A stretch of DNA of 64,000 nt from Methanolobus vulcani (GCF_006546655.1 NZ_VIAQ01000015.1:186001-250000), one strand, 5' to 3'. Counted from the stretch's first letter, positions 46,446-55,102 are shown. Notes: generated by a model from the letters alone, not told the origin. Program-made: numbers and translations.

Positions 46446-46468
46446 TAATATTTTTTTCACCAACAGAG

Positions 46469-46482
46469 TGATTGATCGGTCA
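46469..46482. promoter_or_regulatory. Candidate TetR operator before the lipoprotein/DUF362 remnant
   Basis: TGATTGATCGGTCA, 11 of 14 matches to TGACTGATTAGTCA, embedded in a longer inverted repeat GAGTGA (46466-46471) with TCACTC (46480-46485). Confidence 0.55.
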
Positions 46483-46558
46483 CTCATTAAACTTTTAGAT
46501 CATATTCACTTTCACTATAAACGCTTGTAAATTTGCACGTGCATAAAAAGGAGAGGAA

Positions 46559-46917
46559 ATGAAAATGAGGAAGCAAACTACTATGTTGCTGGTTTCCATC
46601 CTGATGTTTTCCTTAATTGCAGGATGCATTACGGATGACAGCACATTAGAAACTAATCCAGAAACACTGGAAGTCGATAGAAACAATCCCAATGAAGATT
46701 CTCAGGCAACAACTTCTATGGACAACATAACATGGTGACTGAAGTTCCTAAAGTCTATATGATCACTGATATCAGTCCTGAAGGCTTCATAGAAGTTTAT
46801 GAAGCAATGGAACGTGATCCTACCGGAAATGTAGCAGTAAAAGTCCATAGCGGAGAGCCGGGGGGAGAAGGCAATTCAGTATCTATCTGGTATGTACGAT
46901 CTTGTTTGCCATCATAA
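46559..46917 (+). pseudogene. Frameshifted, truncated lipoprotein/DUF362 gene
   Basis: The first 59 codons (46559-46738) encode a lipoprotein signal peptide with lipobox LIAGC, very like the hydrolase lipoprotein at 51667 (GCITDDSTLE against GCITDSDSELE). An overlapping frame at 46732-46917 continues with TEVPKVYMITDISPEGFIEVYEAMERDPTGNVAVKVHSGEPGG, the N-terminus of DUF362 iron-sulfur proteins, and then stops where the family normally runs on for about 300 residues. I read this as one secreted DUF362 gene with a frameshift near 46735 and loss of its 3' part. Two overlapping tiny genes are a less likely alternative. Confidence 0.65.
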
Positions 46918-46997
46918 CAGGGCTTTTTATAGATATTTCCCTGTAATATGTTATAGTGAAGTTATGCAAGCAAGGTGTTAGAGAAATTGGTGTTCTT

Positions 46998-48143
46998 GTG
47001 ATTCAAAAACTAAAAAAGTTAAAACTCAGAAAGATTGCTTTACATTCATTCTTATTTTTGCTTCTATTTTGTGCCGGCATAATAGTATTCATGAATGTAG
47101 ACCCGGCTTTCGGAGGGAATCCAACACCAGAACAAAAAGAAGCATATCAACAATTAGGCAACTATGTTGACGGACATTTTGTAAATGAATTGCCTACCAG
47201 TGTTTTTGTTGACTTATCGGATACTCCGTCAGCAAATGATTCTTCTGCTTCCGAGATTACAAATCGTGATCCTTCAAGTCCAATCCCGGTTTCTACGATA
47301 GACTGGGGTCAGGTAAACAGTAAAAACGATAGTTTGACATGGTTGGGACATTCGGCTTATCTGCTTAGTATTGATGATAATAAGCTGTTGCTTGATCCTA
47401 TGCTAAGTCCTGTTGCTTCGCCGGTTTCGTTTGTAGGAATTGAAAGATATGAATATAGTGAAGATATCATGTTGAATATCATCGATGAAATGCCGCCTAT
47501 TGATGCAGTTCTCATTACACATGACCATTATGATCACATGGACTACCAGTCCATTATAAAACTAAACAACAAAGTATCACATTTCTTTGTCCCTCTCGGG
47601 TGCAGTGCTCATCTGATTAGATGGGGAATTCCGGAAGAGAAGATCACGGAACTCAACTGGTGGGAAGAAACGGAGTATCAGGGTTTGACTGTTGCTCTCA
47701 TGCCTTCCAGGCATAACTCAGGAAGAGATCCGTTCAGCATTGACACCACACTTTGGGGTGGATGGGTCATACTGGGAAGCAAAAACCGGGTATATACAAG
47801 TGGTGATGGTGGTTACGGACCACATTTTAAGGAGATAGGAAACCAATACGGTCCTTTTAATCTCACTTTGATAGAGGGTGCCCAATATGACCGGCGTTGG
47901 GCGGACATTCATATGGTGCCGGAACAATCAGTCCAGGCAAATCTGGATGTGGATGGCGAGACCATGATGCTGATGCATTGGGGAGCATTTACACTGGCCA
48001 ATCATGCCTGGAATGAACCAATTGAGAGAGCACTTAAAGAAGCAAATGAAAGAGAAGTCAACATAATTGCTCCAATGATCGGTGAGACGGTACTGTTAGA
48101 TTCTGACTTGCAAACATCTCCTACTTCATGGTGGGATCTTTGA
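46998..48143 (+). CDS. Membrane-anchored metallo-beta-lactamase-fold hydrolase (NAPE-PLD/UlaG-like)
   Basis: About 381 aa with an N-terminal membrane anchor (ALHSFLFLLLFCAGIIVFM) and an MBL fold: TWLGHSAYLLSIDDNKLLLDP, the metal motif THDHYDHMD, MPSRHNSGRD, YTSGDGGYG and LMHWGAFTLANH. The pattern fits the lipid-metal hydrolase group near NAPE-PLD and RomA. The start is uncertain: GTG at 46998 has GGTG upstream; a GTG at 46956 adds 14 residues with no ribosome-binding site. It probably belongs to the transcription unit of the operator at 46469. Confidence 0.85.
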   Translation: MIQKLKKLKLRKIALHSFLFLLLFCAGIIVFMNVDPAFGGNPTPEQKEAYQQLGNYVDGHFVNELPTSVFVDLSDTPSANDSSASEITNRDPSSPIPVSTIDWGQVNSKNDSLTWLGHSAYLLSIDDNKLLLDPMLSPVASPVSFVGIERYEYSEDIMLNIIDEMPPIDAVLITHDHYDHMDYQSIIKLNNKVSHFFVPLGCSAHLIRWGIPEEKITELNWWEETEYQGLTVALMPSRHNSGRDPFSIDTTLWGGWVILGSKNRVYTSGDGGYGPHFKEIGNQYGPFNLTLIEGAQYDRRWADIHMVPEQSVQANLDVDGETMMLMHWGAFTLANHAWNEPIERALKEANEREVNIIAPMIGETVLLDSDLQTSPTSWWDL

Positions 48144-48288
48144 TTCGGGAATACAACTTATCTGCTTGTTAATAAGCGGTAACAAATGTATTGTAGAATT
48201 CGAGAAAAGATGAAGGATTTTGATTTCAATTCATGTTCAATTTTTTCAGAGTGCTTATCTTTATATACCAGTACATATAATATGCAAA

Positions 48289-48302
48289 TGACTGATTAGT
48301 CA
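48289..48302. promoter_or_regulatory. TetR operator upstream of the dehydrogenase unit
   Basis: TGACTGATTAGTCA, palindromic except for the centre, about 28 bases after TATA box TTTATATAC (near 48261), so it overlaps the expected transcription start. Identical to the site at 51570. Confidence 0.8.
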
Positions 48303-48347
48303 CTCGCAACAATGTCGCTGGTATAAAGCAATATTGAAATCGGTAAC

Positions 48348-48361
48348 TGCTTACTCAGTCA
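48348..48361. promoter_or_regulatory. Second, degenerate TetR-like site
   Basis: TGCTTACTCAGTCA; its complement TGACTGAGTAAGCA keeps one half-site of the operator. It lies 59 bases after the perfect site, mirroring the paired sites at 51570 and 51625. Confidence 0.4.
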
Positions 48362-48452
48362 CATAAGTTGTTGAGTATATAACGCTTTCAAATTAAAAGT
48401 GTGAATTTAAAGTGATGTGTTTAATTGTAAAATAAATAAGAGGAGTTAAAAT

Positions 48453-49517
48453 ATGACAGAAAATATTCAATCAAAGGGGTATGCTGGAAAAGACGATTCA
48501 GGAAAGTTATCTCCATGGTCTTTTGAACGAAGACCTGTAGGTGATAATGACGTTTTAATTGACATTAAATACTGTGGAGTTTGTCATTCCGATATTCATC
48601 AGATCAAAGGTCACTGGGGACCGCAACAATATCCACAGGTACCTGGTCATGAAATTGTAGGTATTGTTGCTGCTGTTGGAAAGAACGTAACAAAATTCAA
48701 AGTCGGTGACCGTGCAGGAGTCGGGTGTATGGTTAACAGTTGTATGGAATGTGAAAGCTGCAACAACGGTGAAGAACATCATTGCGATAGAGGTGAAACT
48801 ATAATGACATATGGTTACCTGGAAGAATCATCACCTACAGGAATAAGTCAGGGTGGATATTCCCAGAACATCGTTGTCACCGAGCACTTTGCAATAAAGA
48901 TACCTGATTCCATTAAACTTGAGGAAGCTGCTCCATTACTGTGTGCTGGCATTACTACTTATTCACCTTTAATGAAAGCTAGTATCAAAAAAGGAGATAA
49001 AGTTGGAGTTGTAGGAATTGGCGGACTGGGACACGTAGCTATTAAATTGGCCGTATCAAAAGGTGCTGAGGTTTATGCTTTTACAACCAGTGAAAGCAAA
49101 AAGGAAGATTGCCTTGCATTCGGGGCAAAAGAAGTTATTGTTGTTAATTCACCAGAAGACATGCAGTCATTAAGAGGAAAACTGGATTACATGATATCCA
49201 CAGTTCCATAAGCATACGATATGTCATCATACATTGATTGTGTAAAACCATATGGATACTTCACCCAGGTAGGACAGCCAATTGGAGGAGAGCTCACAAT
49301 TAATAACTTCAATATGATCTTCAACAGAGTAAACTTCAATGGATCACTTATTGGTGGAATCCCGGAAACTCAGGAAGTAGTTGATTATTGTGCGGAAAAC
49401 AAGATCTATCCGCAAATTCAGATGATCGAACCTGAAATGATCAATGAGGTATGGGAGAAGGTCATAAATAAGGAAGCCCGTTATCGATATGTAATTGACA
49501 TGTCAGCTTTAAAGTAA
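48453..49517 (+). pseudogene. Zinc alcohol dehydrogenase with one in-frame TAA
   Basis: Medium-chain Zn dehydrogenase of the cinnamyl-alcohol/YahK group. Catalytic zinc site CGVCHSDIH and GHE, structural zinc cysteines in CMECESCNNGEEHHC, and coenzyme motif GIGGLGHVAIK are all present. Codon 253 (49209-49211) is TAA, after DYMISTVP; the same frame continues with AYDMSSYIDCVKPYGYFTQVG to 49517, exactly the C-terminus expected of this family (total about 354 codons). Homologues have Tyr at this spot, so a TAT or TAC has become TAA. The terminator follows the full-length end. The cause is a nonsense mutation, sequencing error or readthrough. AGAGGAG precedes the ATG. Confidence 0.8.
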
Positions 49518-49542
49518 GACCTGACCAGGTCCTTACTTTTTT
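49511..49542 (+). terminator. Hairpin terminator after the alcohol dehydrogenase
   Basis: AAAGTAAG (49511-49518) pairs with CTTACTTT (49532-49539), extended by ACCT/AGGT with a one-base bulge, followed by a T run. It overlaps the last codon of the dehydrogenase frame. Confidence 0.7.
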
Positions 49543-49596
49543 ATCACAAAGAGCGAGGACAATTCCAGTGAGAAAAAAGAAGGCATGGGATACTAA

Positions 49597-50136
49597 ATGT
49601 CTAATCTAAAAGGCGAAAAATTTCTGATAGCCTATTTTTCACGCTCTGGCAATAACAATGTCAGTGGCAAAATAGTGAATCTGCCAGTGGGTAACACTAA
49701 GTTATTAGCCAGCATGATCCGGGAAATAACAGATGGGGAACTTTTCAGCATTGATACAGTACAGTCCTACCCAAAGGATTACTCTGCAACATTCAACATA
49801 GCAAAAAAGGAATTGGATGGAAATGTAAGACCAGAACTTTCCAATCATGTGGAAAACATGGAATCTTATAATGTGATATTTCTGGGTTATCCCAACTGGC
49901 TGGGAACGATGCCAATGCCGGTGTTCACGTTCCTGGAAGAATATGACTTTTCCGGAAAGACCATTGTTCCATTTTGTACGCATGGTGGAGGCAGAATGGG
50001 GCGCAGTGAGGATGATATTGCTAAACTTTGCCCGGAAGCGACGCTTTTGAAAAGTTTCTCTATCCCGGGCTCACGTGTAAGCGCTGCAAAAAAGGATGTT
50101 GAAAACTGGTTGGAATCAATCAGCAGGATGATTTGA
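49597..50136 (+). CDS. Flavodoxin-like protein
   Basis: 179 aa with an FMN-binding N-terminus AYFSRSGNNNV (phosphate loop), VIFLGYPNWLGTMPMPVFTFLEE and TIVPFCTHGGGRMG, typical of the flavodoxin_4 group linked to stress and quinone reduction. It lies in the TetR island after the dehydrogenase and 39 bases before a carboxymuconolactone-decarboxylase-type gene. No strong operator is seen directly upstream, so it may be transcribed by read-through. Confidence 0.85.
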   Translation: MSNLKGEKFLIAYFSRSGNNNVSGKIVNLPVGNTKLLASMIREITDGELFSIDTVQSYPKDYSATFNIAKKELDGNVRPELSNHVENMESYNVIFLGYPNWLGTMPMPVFTFLEEYDFSGKTIVPFCTHGGGRMGRSEDDIAKLCPEATLLKSFSIPGSRVSAAKKDVENWLESISRMI

Positions 50137-50175
50137 ACATTATCTGCAAAAATAAGAATGAAATGAGGTTTATTA

Positions 50176-50928
50176 ATGCCTATAAGTGAAACAGCAAAAA
50201 AGAATCAGGAAGAGTTATTCCTCGATCATAAATCGACTTTGAATGTAACAGACCCGGAACTTATGGAAGTTATCGGCAATTTTGCATTTGATGAAGTAAT
50301 AAGCTATGGAAATTTAGATACAAAGACCAGAATGATGGTAATTCTGAGCTCTCTGATAGCAAGCCAGACCTTAAGTGAATATAAAGTAATGCTTAACGGT
50401 GCACTTAACGTTGGCGTAACTCCAATAGAGGTCAAGGAGATCGTATATCAATCCGTACCCTATGTAGGATTTGCGAAGGCAGTTGACTTTATTCATGCCA
50501 CCAATGAAATACTGGAAAGTAGAGGAATTGAACTGCCATTGGAAGGTCAGTCTACAACTTCCCCCGAAACACGATTTGAAAAGGGACTGGAAGTGCAGAA
50601 AGGAATATTCGGTGAAATAATCGATAAAATGTATGAAGTAGCACCGGAAAACCAGATACATATCCAGAAATATCTATCTGCAAACTGTTTTGGTGACTAT
50701 TATACCAGAAAAGGTCTGGATGTGAAAACAAGAGAGCTACTTACATTTTCTATTATCCTGTCACTTGGCGGTTGCGAGCCTCAGTTACAGGGGCATATTA
50801 TGGGTAATCTGAATGTAGGAAACGATAAAGAAACGCTTCTCAGTGTAGTTACTCAGCTATTACCATATATCGGATATCCAAGAACATTGAATGCGATTAC
50901 ATCTTTGAACGAATTGATACCTGAATAA
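50176..50928 (+). CDS. Carboxymuconolactone decarboxylase (AhpD-like) family protein
   Basis: 250 aa with two CMD domains. The second has the redox-type Cys and His spacing of the family (LSLGGCEPQLQGHIMGNLNVG); the first (DTKTRMMVILSSLIASQTLSEYKVMLNGALNVG) lacks the Cys/His pair. Such proteins act as peroxidase partners or lactone decarboxylases. AATGAGG precedes the ATG. Followed after 28 bases by an acetyltransferase. Confidence 0.88.
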   Translation: MPISETAKKNQEELFLDHKSTLNVTDPELMEVIGNFAFDEVISYGNLDTKTRMMVILSSLIASQTLSEYKVMLNGALNVGVTPIEVKEIVYQSVPYVGFAKAVDFIHATNEILESRGIELPLEGQSTTSPETRFEKGLEVQKGIFGEIIDKMYEVAPENQIHIQKYLSANCFGDYYTRKGLDVKTRELLTFSIILSLGGCEPQLQGHIMGNLNVGNDKETLLSVVTQLLPYIGYPRTLNAITSLNELIPE

Positions 50929-50956
50929 ATATGATGGTCTATTTGGAGAAAGTTCA

Positions 50957-51532
50957 ATGAGCGAAAAAGTGTTGCATAAAGATATTTTTGAACGCGATAG
51001 GTCCGGAGAAGCAGTTTCAATAGAGGACCCGGAATTTCCGAAATTAAAGGAAGTGATGCTTCGCACTGCAGAACTAACCACCAGACTGAACACTTCATAT
51101 CATGACGAGGATGAAGCTAGAAGTCTGATAAGTGAACTGATTGGTTCTGAAGTGGATGAATCCACCAGAGTAACTCCTCCATTCTATACTGATTTCGGAC
51201 GGAACATCAAGCTTGGTAAAAATGTGTTTATTAATCACGCATGCACCTTTATGGATAGAGGAGGTATAACTATCGAGGATGACACCAAGATAGGACCAAA
51301 AGCCAATCTCATCACATCCAATCATCCGTTAGATCCAGCCCATAGAAAGGAATTAGTGTCGACTCCGATATGGATTAAAAAGAATGTGTGGATCGGTGCT
51401 GCTGCAACTATTTTACCCGGTATCACTGTTGGGGAGAATTCTGTAGTGGCAGCCGCAGCTGTTGTTACTCAGGATGTTCCACCTAATACAGTTGTGGCTG
51501 GCGTACCGGCAAAGGTGATTAGAACATTGTAA
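50957..51532 (+). CDS. Maltose/galactoside O-acetyltransferase-like hexapeptide protein
   Basis: 191 aa with a left-handed beta-helix of hexapeptide repeats (TPPFYTDFGRNIKLGKNVFINHACTFMDRGGITIEDDTKIGPKANLITSNHP), catalytic-loop His in NHA, and the closing VVAGVPAKVIRTL of the LacA/Maa family. It transfers acetyl from acetyl-CoA to a sugar or other acceptor; substrate unknown. Part of the TetR island. Confidence 0.9.
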   Translation: MSEKVLHKDIFERDRSGEAVSIEDPEFPKLKEVMLRTAELTTRLNTSYHDEDEARSLISELIGSEVDESTRVTPPFYTDFGRNIKLGKNVFINHACTFMDRGGITIEDDTKIGPKANLITSNHPLDPAHRKELVSTPIWIKKNVWIGAAATILPGITVGENSVVAAAAVVTQDVPPNTVVAGVPAKVIRTL

Positions 51533-51569
51533 TGCTTAGGTTTATATACCTGTATAGAATATCAGTCGT

Positions 51570-51583
51570 TGACTGATTAGTCA
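51570..51583. promoter_or_regulatory. TetR operator upstream of the hydrolase lipoprotein
   Basis: TGACTGATTAGTCA, identical to 48289-48302 and at the same distance (about 29 bases) after a TATA box TTTATATAC at 51541; both sites are followed by CTC. Confidence 0.8.
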
Positions 51584-51624
51584 CTCTATCTTGTACTATT
51601 TAGTTAGACGTGTGCAAAAAATCA

Positions 51625-51638
51625 TGACTGATTACTCA
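51625..51638. promoter_or_regulatory. Second TetR operator before the hydrolase gene
   Basis: TGACTGATTACTCA, 13 of 14 matches to the consensus, 55 bases after the first site and about 30 bases before the ATG at 51667. Confidence 0.7.
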
Positions 51639-51666
51639 ATCACGCACAAATGTAGGGAGATAAAAA

Positions 51667-52812
51667 ATGTCTAAAAATACTAAAACCAGATTACTTATGC
51701 TGTGTTTATCTTTGATTTTCATTTTTGCAACAGGATGCATAACTGATTCTGATAGTGAACTGGAAAATGACACAATTTTAGTAATAGATACAGAAGAAAA
51801 TTCAGAGGAAGATAGTATGGTAGAAGAAAACAACGAACAGGGAAGATATGATCCGGGAGATCTTACATTCGAACTAAGTGACAACGTAATTTTAGAAGAA
51901 GTCAGATTCAAAAACAAATTCGGAGTCGAGGTTTCAGGTCATTTGTACGTATCTAAAGATATAAACAAGTCCCAGAAATATCCTGCAATTATTGTTGGAA
52001 CACCTTACGGTGGAGTAAAGGAACAGGGAGCAGGACTATATGCTCAGGAACTGGCACAAAGAGGTTTTGTTGCCATGGCATTCGACGAATCCTACAATGG
52101 TAATAGTGGTGGAGAACCAAGGCACATCTCATCTCCTGACCTATTTGTTGAAGACTTTAGTGCAGCAGTTGATTTCATCGGCACAAGAGACTTTGTAGAC
52201 AGGGAAAAGATCGGAGTTATTGGAATTTGTGGCAGTGGGGGATTTGCACTTACTGCAGCCCAGGTTGACCCACGTATAAAGGCAGTTGCTACTGCAAGTA
52301 TGTATGATATTAGTAGCATGTTCAGAGATGGATTTGCATATTCATTGACTGATGAGCAGCGTGCTGCATCTTTAGCCCAGATGGCTGAGCAAAGGTGGGT
52401 AGACTTTGAAAACGGTAGCCCGTTGGTGCCTGAAGGATTCCCTCGTGAACCAGCAACAGAAATTCCAGAAGGAATGGATCCTGTTGCAAGTGAATTCTTT
52501 GAATACTATGCAATGGAAAGAGGATTCCACCCTAATGCAGGAGCATCATTTACTGCTACAAGTGGTATGTCATTTATGAACTTCCCTCTGATGAACTACA
52601 TTGAGACAATTTCACCAAGACCAATTCTTTTCATCATGGGAGAAAATGCTCATTCCAGATATTATACTGAAGAAGCATATGAAAAAGCAGCTGAACCAAA
52701 AGAGCTGGTAATTGTTCCTGGAGCAAGACACATCGACCTGTACGATGGCGGAGACAATAACTATATTCCATTCGATAAGCTGGAATCATTCTTCAAAGAA
52801 AACCTGAACTAA
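51667..52812 (+). CDS. Secreted alpha/beta-hydrolase lipoprotein (dienelactone-hydrolase-like)
   Basis: 381 aa with a lipoprotein signal peptide (lipobox FATGC), an acidic linker (residues about 25-65), and an alpha/beta-hydrolase domain. The nucleophile elbow is GVIGICGSGGFAL, where a Cys sits at the dienelactone-hydrolase nucleophile position; the catalytic His is in VPGARHIDLYD. It is anchored outside the cell. Two TetR sites lie directly upstream. It shares its N-terminal signal region with the DUF362 remnant at 46559. Confidence 0.87.
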   Translation: MSKNTKTRLLMLCLSLIFIFATGCITDSDSELENDTILVIDTEENSEEDSMVEENNEQGRYDPGDLTFELSDNVILEEVRFKNKFGVEVSGHLYVSKDINKSQKYPAIIVGTPYGGVKEQGAGLYAQELAQRGFVAMAFDESYNGNSGGEPRHISSPDLFVEDFSAAVDFIGTRDFVDREKIGVIGICGSGGFALTAAQVDPRIKAVATASMYDISSMFRDGFAYSLTDEQRAASLAQMAEQRWVDFENGSPLVPEGFPREPATEIPEGMDPVASEFFEYYAMERGFHPNAGASFTATSGMSFMNFPLMNYIETISPRPILFIMGENAHSRYYTEEAYEKAAEPKELVIVPGARHIDLYDGGDNNYIPFDKLESFFKENLN

Positions 52813-52820
52813 AAGCACAT

Positions 52821-52860
52821 GGAAAAATAGAAAATCATTTTTCTATTTTCCAATTTTTCT
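52821..52860 (+). terminator. A/T-rich hairpin after the hydrolase gene
   Basis: GGAAAAATAGAAAA pairs imperfectly with TTTTTCTATTTTCC and is followed by AATTTTTC, a plausible terminator. Confidence 0.55.
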
Positions 52861-52905
52861 TATTTTAATAGTTTGGATATTGTACTAGCAAGTGAGGATT
52901 TAGGT

Positions 52906-53283
52906 ATGACAACTCGTGAGATTAAAAACGGAACAAAGATCAACATGCATTTTGGTAGCACGATCATTCCCGGAATACTAAATGATAGTAAACCTGCCAG
53001 GGAACTCATCAGCAGACTACCCTATACAGTCCATGCCAGCAGATATGAGTTTGATGTTTGTGGCGTAATGGATAAACCATTGTCGTATAGTGATGGGGAT
53101 CTGGTTCCTGGGTGGAAAAATGGTGATATTGATTTTACTACTCAAGGAGATTATTTTACCATTCTGTTTGATAATGAAGAAAATTGCTATGGTGAATTTG
53201 TAAATCTTGGTGTTATTGATTGTGACCCTTGGACTATGGATTCATTGAATGGCAGTTTTGATATTTTGATAGAACTAGCCTGA
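52906..53283 (+). CDS. Cyclophilin-like domain protein
   Basis: About 125 aa matching the cyclophilin-like (TM1367/DUF3830-type) fold: TKINMHFGSTIIPGILNDSKPARELISRLPYTVHASRYEFDVCG, LSYSDGDLVPGWKNGDIDF, YFTILFDNE and the C-terminal beta strand DILIELA. The ATG at 52906 has GTGAGG upstream; a TTG at 52873 is less likely. Function unknown. A decayed partial copy occurs at 53836-53955. Confidence 0.8.
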   Translation: MTTREIKNGTKINMHFGSTIIPGILNDSKPARELISRLPYTVHASRYEFDVCGVMDKPLSYSDGDLVPGWKNGDIDFTTQGDYFTILFDNEENCYGEFVNLGVIDCDPWTMDSLNGSFDILIELA

Positions 53284-53380
53284 TAAGATAGATTTTAGGC
53301 TACAGGTGTCCAGGAGAAAAGTCCTGTTTGATATAATTACTTAAACATATTACTGCATAAAACAAAGTGAGGAAAAAGAA

Positions 53381-53815
53381 ATGAAATACATGAACAAAGA
53401 AGAGTTTGAAAAAGCAAATATGTTTGGTACTGGTGTGCCAAATGAGATGTTTGCACAATATTTTATAGGAGATTCTTTCCTGAATCCATTGACAAAACCA
53501 GGGGAAGCTCCTGTGTTTTTAGCAAATGTGACATTTGAACTAGGATGTCGTAATAACTGGCATATACATCATGCCGAGAGTGGTGGTGGACAAATGCTTA
53601 TTTGCACTGCCGGAGAAGGTTGGTATCAGGAAGAAGGAAAAGAGGCAGTTAGTCTGCATGAAGGCTCTTTCATATATATTCCGCCAGAAGTAAAGCACTG
53701 GCATGGTGCAAAGGCTGACAGTTGGTTCTCTCATATTGCTCTTGAAATACCTGGAGAAAATACTCAGAACGAATGGTTAGAACCTGTCAGTGATGAGGAG
53801 TTCAGTAAACTATAG
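53381..53815 (+). CDS. Cupin-domain protein
   Basis: 144 aa with a single cupin barrel: motif 1 WHIHHAESGGGQMLICTAGEGWYQEEG and motif 2 IPPEVKHWHGA supply three His and a Glu/Gln for metal binding. Cupins of this type often accompany carboxymuconolactone-decarboxylase genes, here at 50176. GTGAGGAAAAAG precedes the ATG. Substrate unknown. Confidence 0.87.
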   Translation: MKYMNKEEFEKANMFGTGVPNEMFAQYFIGDSFLNPLTKPGEAPVFLANVTFELGCRNNWHIHHAESGGGQMLICTAGEGWYQEEGKEAVSLHEGSFIYIPPEVKHWHGAKADSWFSHIALEIPGENTQNEWLEPVSDEEFSKL

Positions 53816-53835
53816 AGAAGAAATTCAATATAGTA

Positions 53836-53955
53836 ACTAGTAATATCAAAAACGACACAAAAATTAAAATACATCAGATAGTTAGTGACTGTGCTCCATT
53901 CACAATGGAGCCACTATATACTATCGTTGGTGTTTTTGTTGAACTGGCATGGTAA
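53836..53955 (+). pseudogene. Internally deleted second copy of the cyclophilin-like gene
   Basis: An open frame with no start codon reads TSNIKNDTKIKIHQ, like the N-terminal TREIKNGTKINMH of the gene at 52906. It passes directly into VSDCAPFTMEPLYTIVGVFVELAW, like its C-terminal VIDCDPWTMDSLNGSFDILIELA, then TAA. About 80 internal residues are missing. It is a remnant of an ancient duplicate. Confidence 0.6.
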
Positions 53956-54023
53956 AATAAGAATACTACAAGTGAAAAACGAAATGTCATCATAATTTTT
54001 GATTGACTTATTGAGGAACTCTA

Positions 54024-54632
54024 ATGAAAGAAATCCATTTAACTGAATGTAAATACTTGACTTCTTCTATTTTGTTGATGGCTGAGCATCTTGAAAATGT
54101 AGCAAATAAACTTGACAAGGATGCTGTCAGGCAGATGCTTGAAGATATAACAAATGCCAGGCGTATTTTTGTTATGGGTGCAGGACGTTCCGGTCTTATA
54201 GGAAGGGCGTTTGCCATGAGACTTATGCATCTTGGTCTTACATCACATGTTGTAGGAGAAGCCACAACTCCTGCTGTCAGCAAAGAAGATGTTGTTATAG
54301 CAATATCAGGTTCAGGCCAGACTCGTTCCATTGCTAATCTGGGAAGAGTTACCAAAGAGATCGGTGCGAGACTTGTTACCATCACATTTAATAAAGAATC
54401 AACTCTTGGTGAAATGTCTGACACAGTAATTGTTCTTCCGGGAAGAACAAAGAATGATGTAGGTGGCTATGATGAACGTCATATGCGTGGTGAATTTACT
54501 TATCTGACTCCACTTGGCACTTCTTTTGAAACTTCTTCTAACGTGTTCCTTGATGCTGTCGTTGCTGAGCTTATTTTCATAACCGGTGCTTCAGAAGAAG
54601 ACCTCAAATCAAGACACACAAATATTGAATAA
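54024..54632 (+). CDS. hxlB: 6-phospho-3-hexuloisomerase
   Basis: 202-aa SIS-domain isomerase that converts hexulose-6-phosphate to fructose-6-phosphate in the ribulose monophosphate pathway; archaea use it in reverse for pentose supply or to handle formaldehyde. Family segments are FVMGAGRSGLIGRAFAMRLMHLG, ISGSGQTRSI, TFNKESTLG and GTSFETSSNVFLDAVV. Its partner hexulose-phosphate synthase is not in the window. Separate unit from the TetR island. Confidence 0.92.
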   Translation: MKEIHLTECKYLTSSILLMAEHLENVANKLDKDAVRQMLEDITNARRIFVMGAGRSGLIGRAFAMRLMHLGLTSHVVGEATTPAVSKEDVVIAISGSGQTRSIANLGRVTKEIGARLVTITFNKESTLGEMSDTVIVLPGRTKNDVGGYDERHMRGEFTYLTPLGTSFETSSNVFLDAVVAELIFITGASEEDLKSRHTNIE

Positions 54633-55102
54633 AGTTCAATGTAATAAAATATCTGATTAGAAGTTCATACAGAGGGTTTTGGGTATTGAGAAGGTTTTAC
54701 TTTTCGATTTACCCACATTCTCAATGTATCAGATAAATTAAATCATCTTTTTTCTGATTTTTAATTGTGAAGGTAAAGGTACTGCTTTTTACTTCTTCAC
54801 TTTCAAGCCAGACAATTCTCGATACGGGAGAGATTATTTAATATTGAGTCTTAATGCAGCCTGTAATTCTGAACCAATGATAATGCCGACGAAAAATACT
54901 TCATCCATGTTAATCTGTATTTTATATTCAACTTTTTTACGGGTAGTATTTCTACAGAACCAAATGAAAAACGATATAAATGATAACTTTAGTAAATTAC
55001 TAATCCCGCATAAAAAAGATAAGATTGATTGAATTTAGTCTAATAAGGTTGAAACAAATCAAATTAGATTGATTAACTAGTTATCCCTAGGGAATGTAAT
55101 AT
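54633..55102. other. Intergenic region with hairpin after hxlB
   Basis: An 8-bp stem ATTGAGAA (54685-54692) with TTCTCAAT (54718-54725), then a T6 run near 54750, may terminate hxlB. The rest is AT-rich. A 62-codon TTG-started frame at 54844-55032 has no ribosome-binding site or recognisable domain and I do not call it. Confidence 0.45.

Noticed and set aside
49209-49211. Possible recoded stop (pyrrolysine) in the alcohol dehydrogenase
   Set aside because: The codon is TAA, not TAG, and homologues carry Tyr, so a nonsense mutation or read error is more likely.
49221-49517. Separate 98-aa gene after the dehydrogenase
   Set aside because: It is in the same frame as the preceding ORF, lacks its own ribosome-binding site, and encodes the expected dehydrogenase C-terminus.
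54844-55032. 62-codon ORF with TTG start between hxlB and the BCCT gene
   Set aside because: No ribosome-binding site and no protein-like pattern; probably non-coding.
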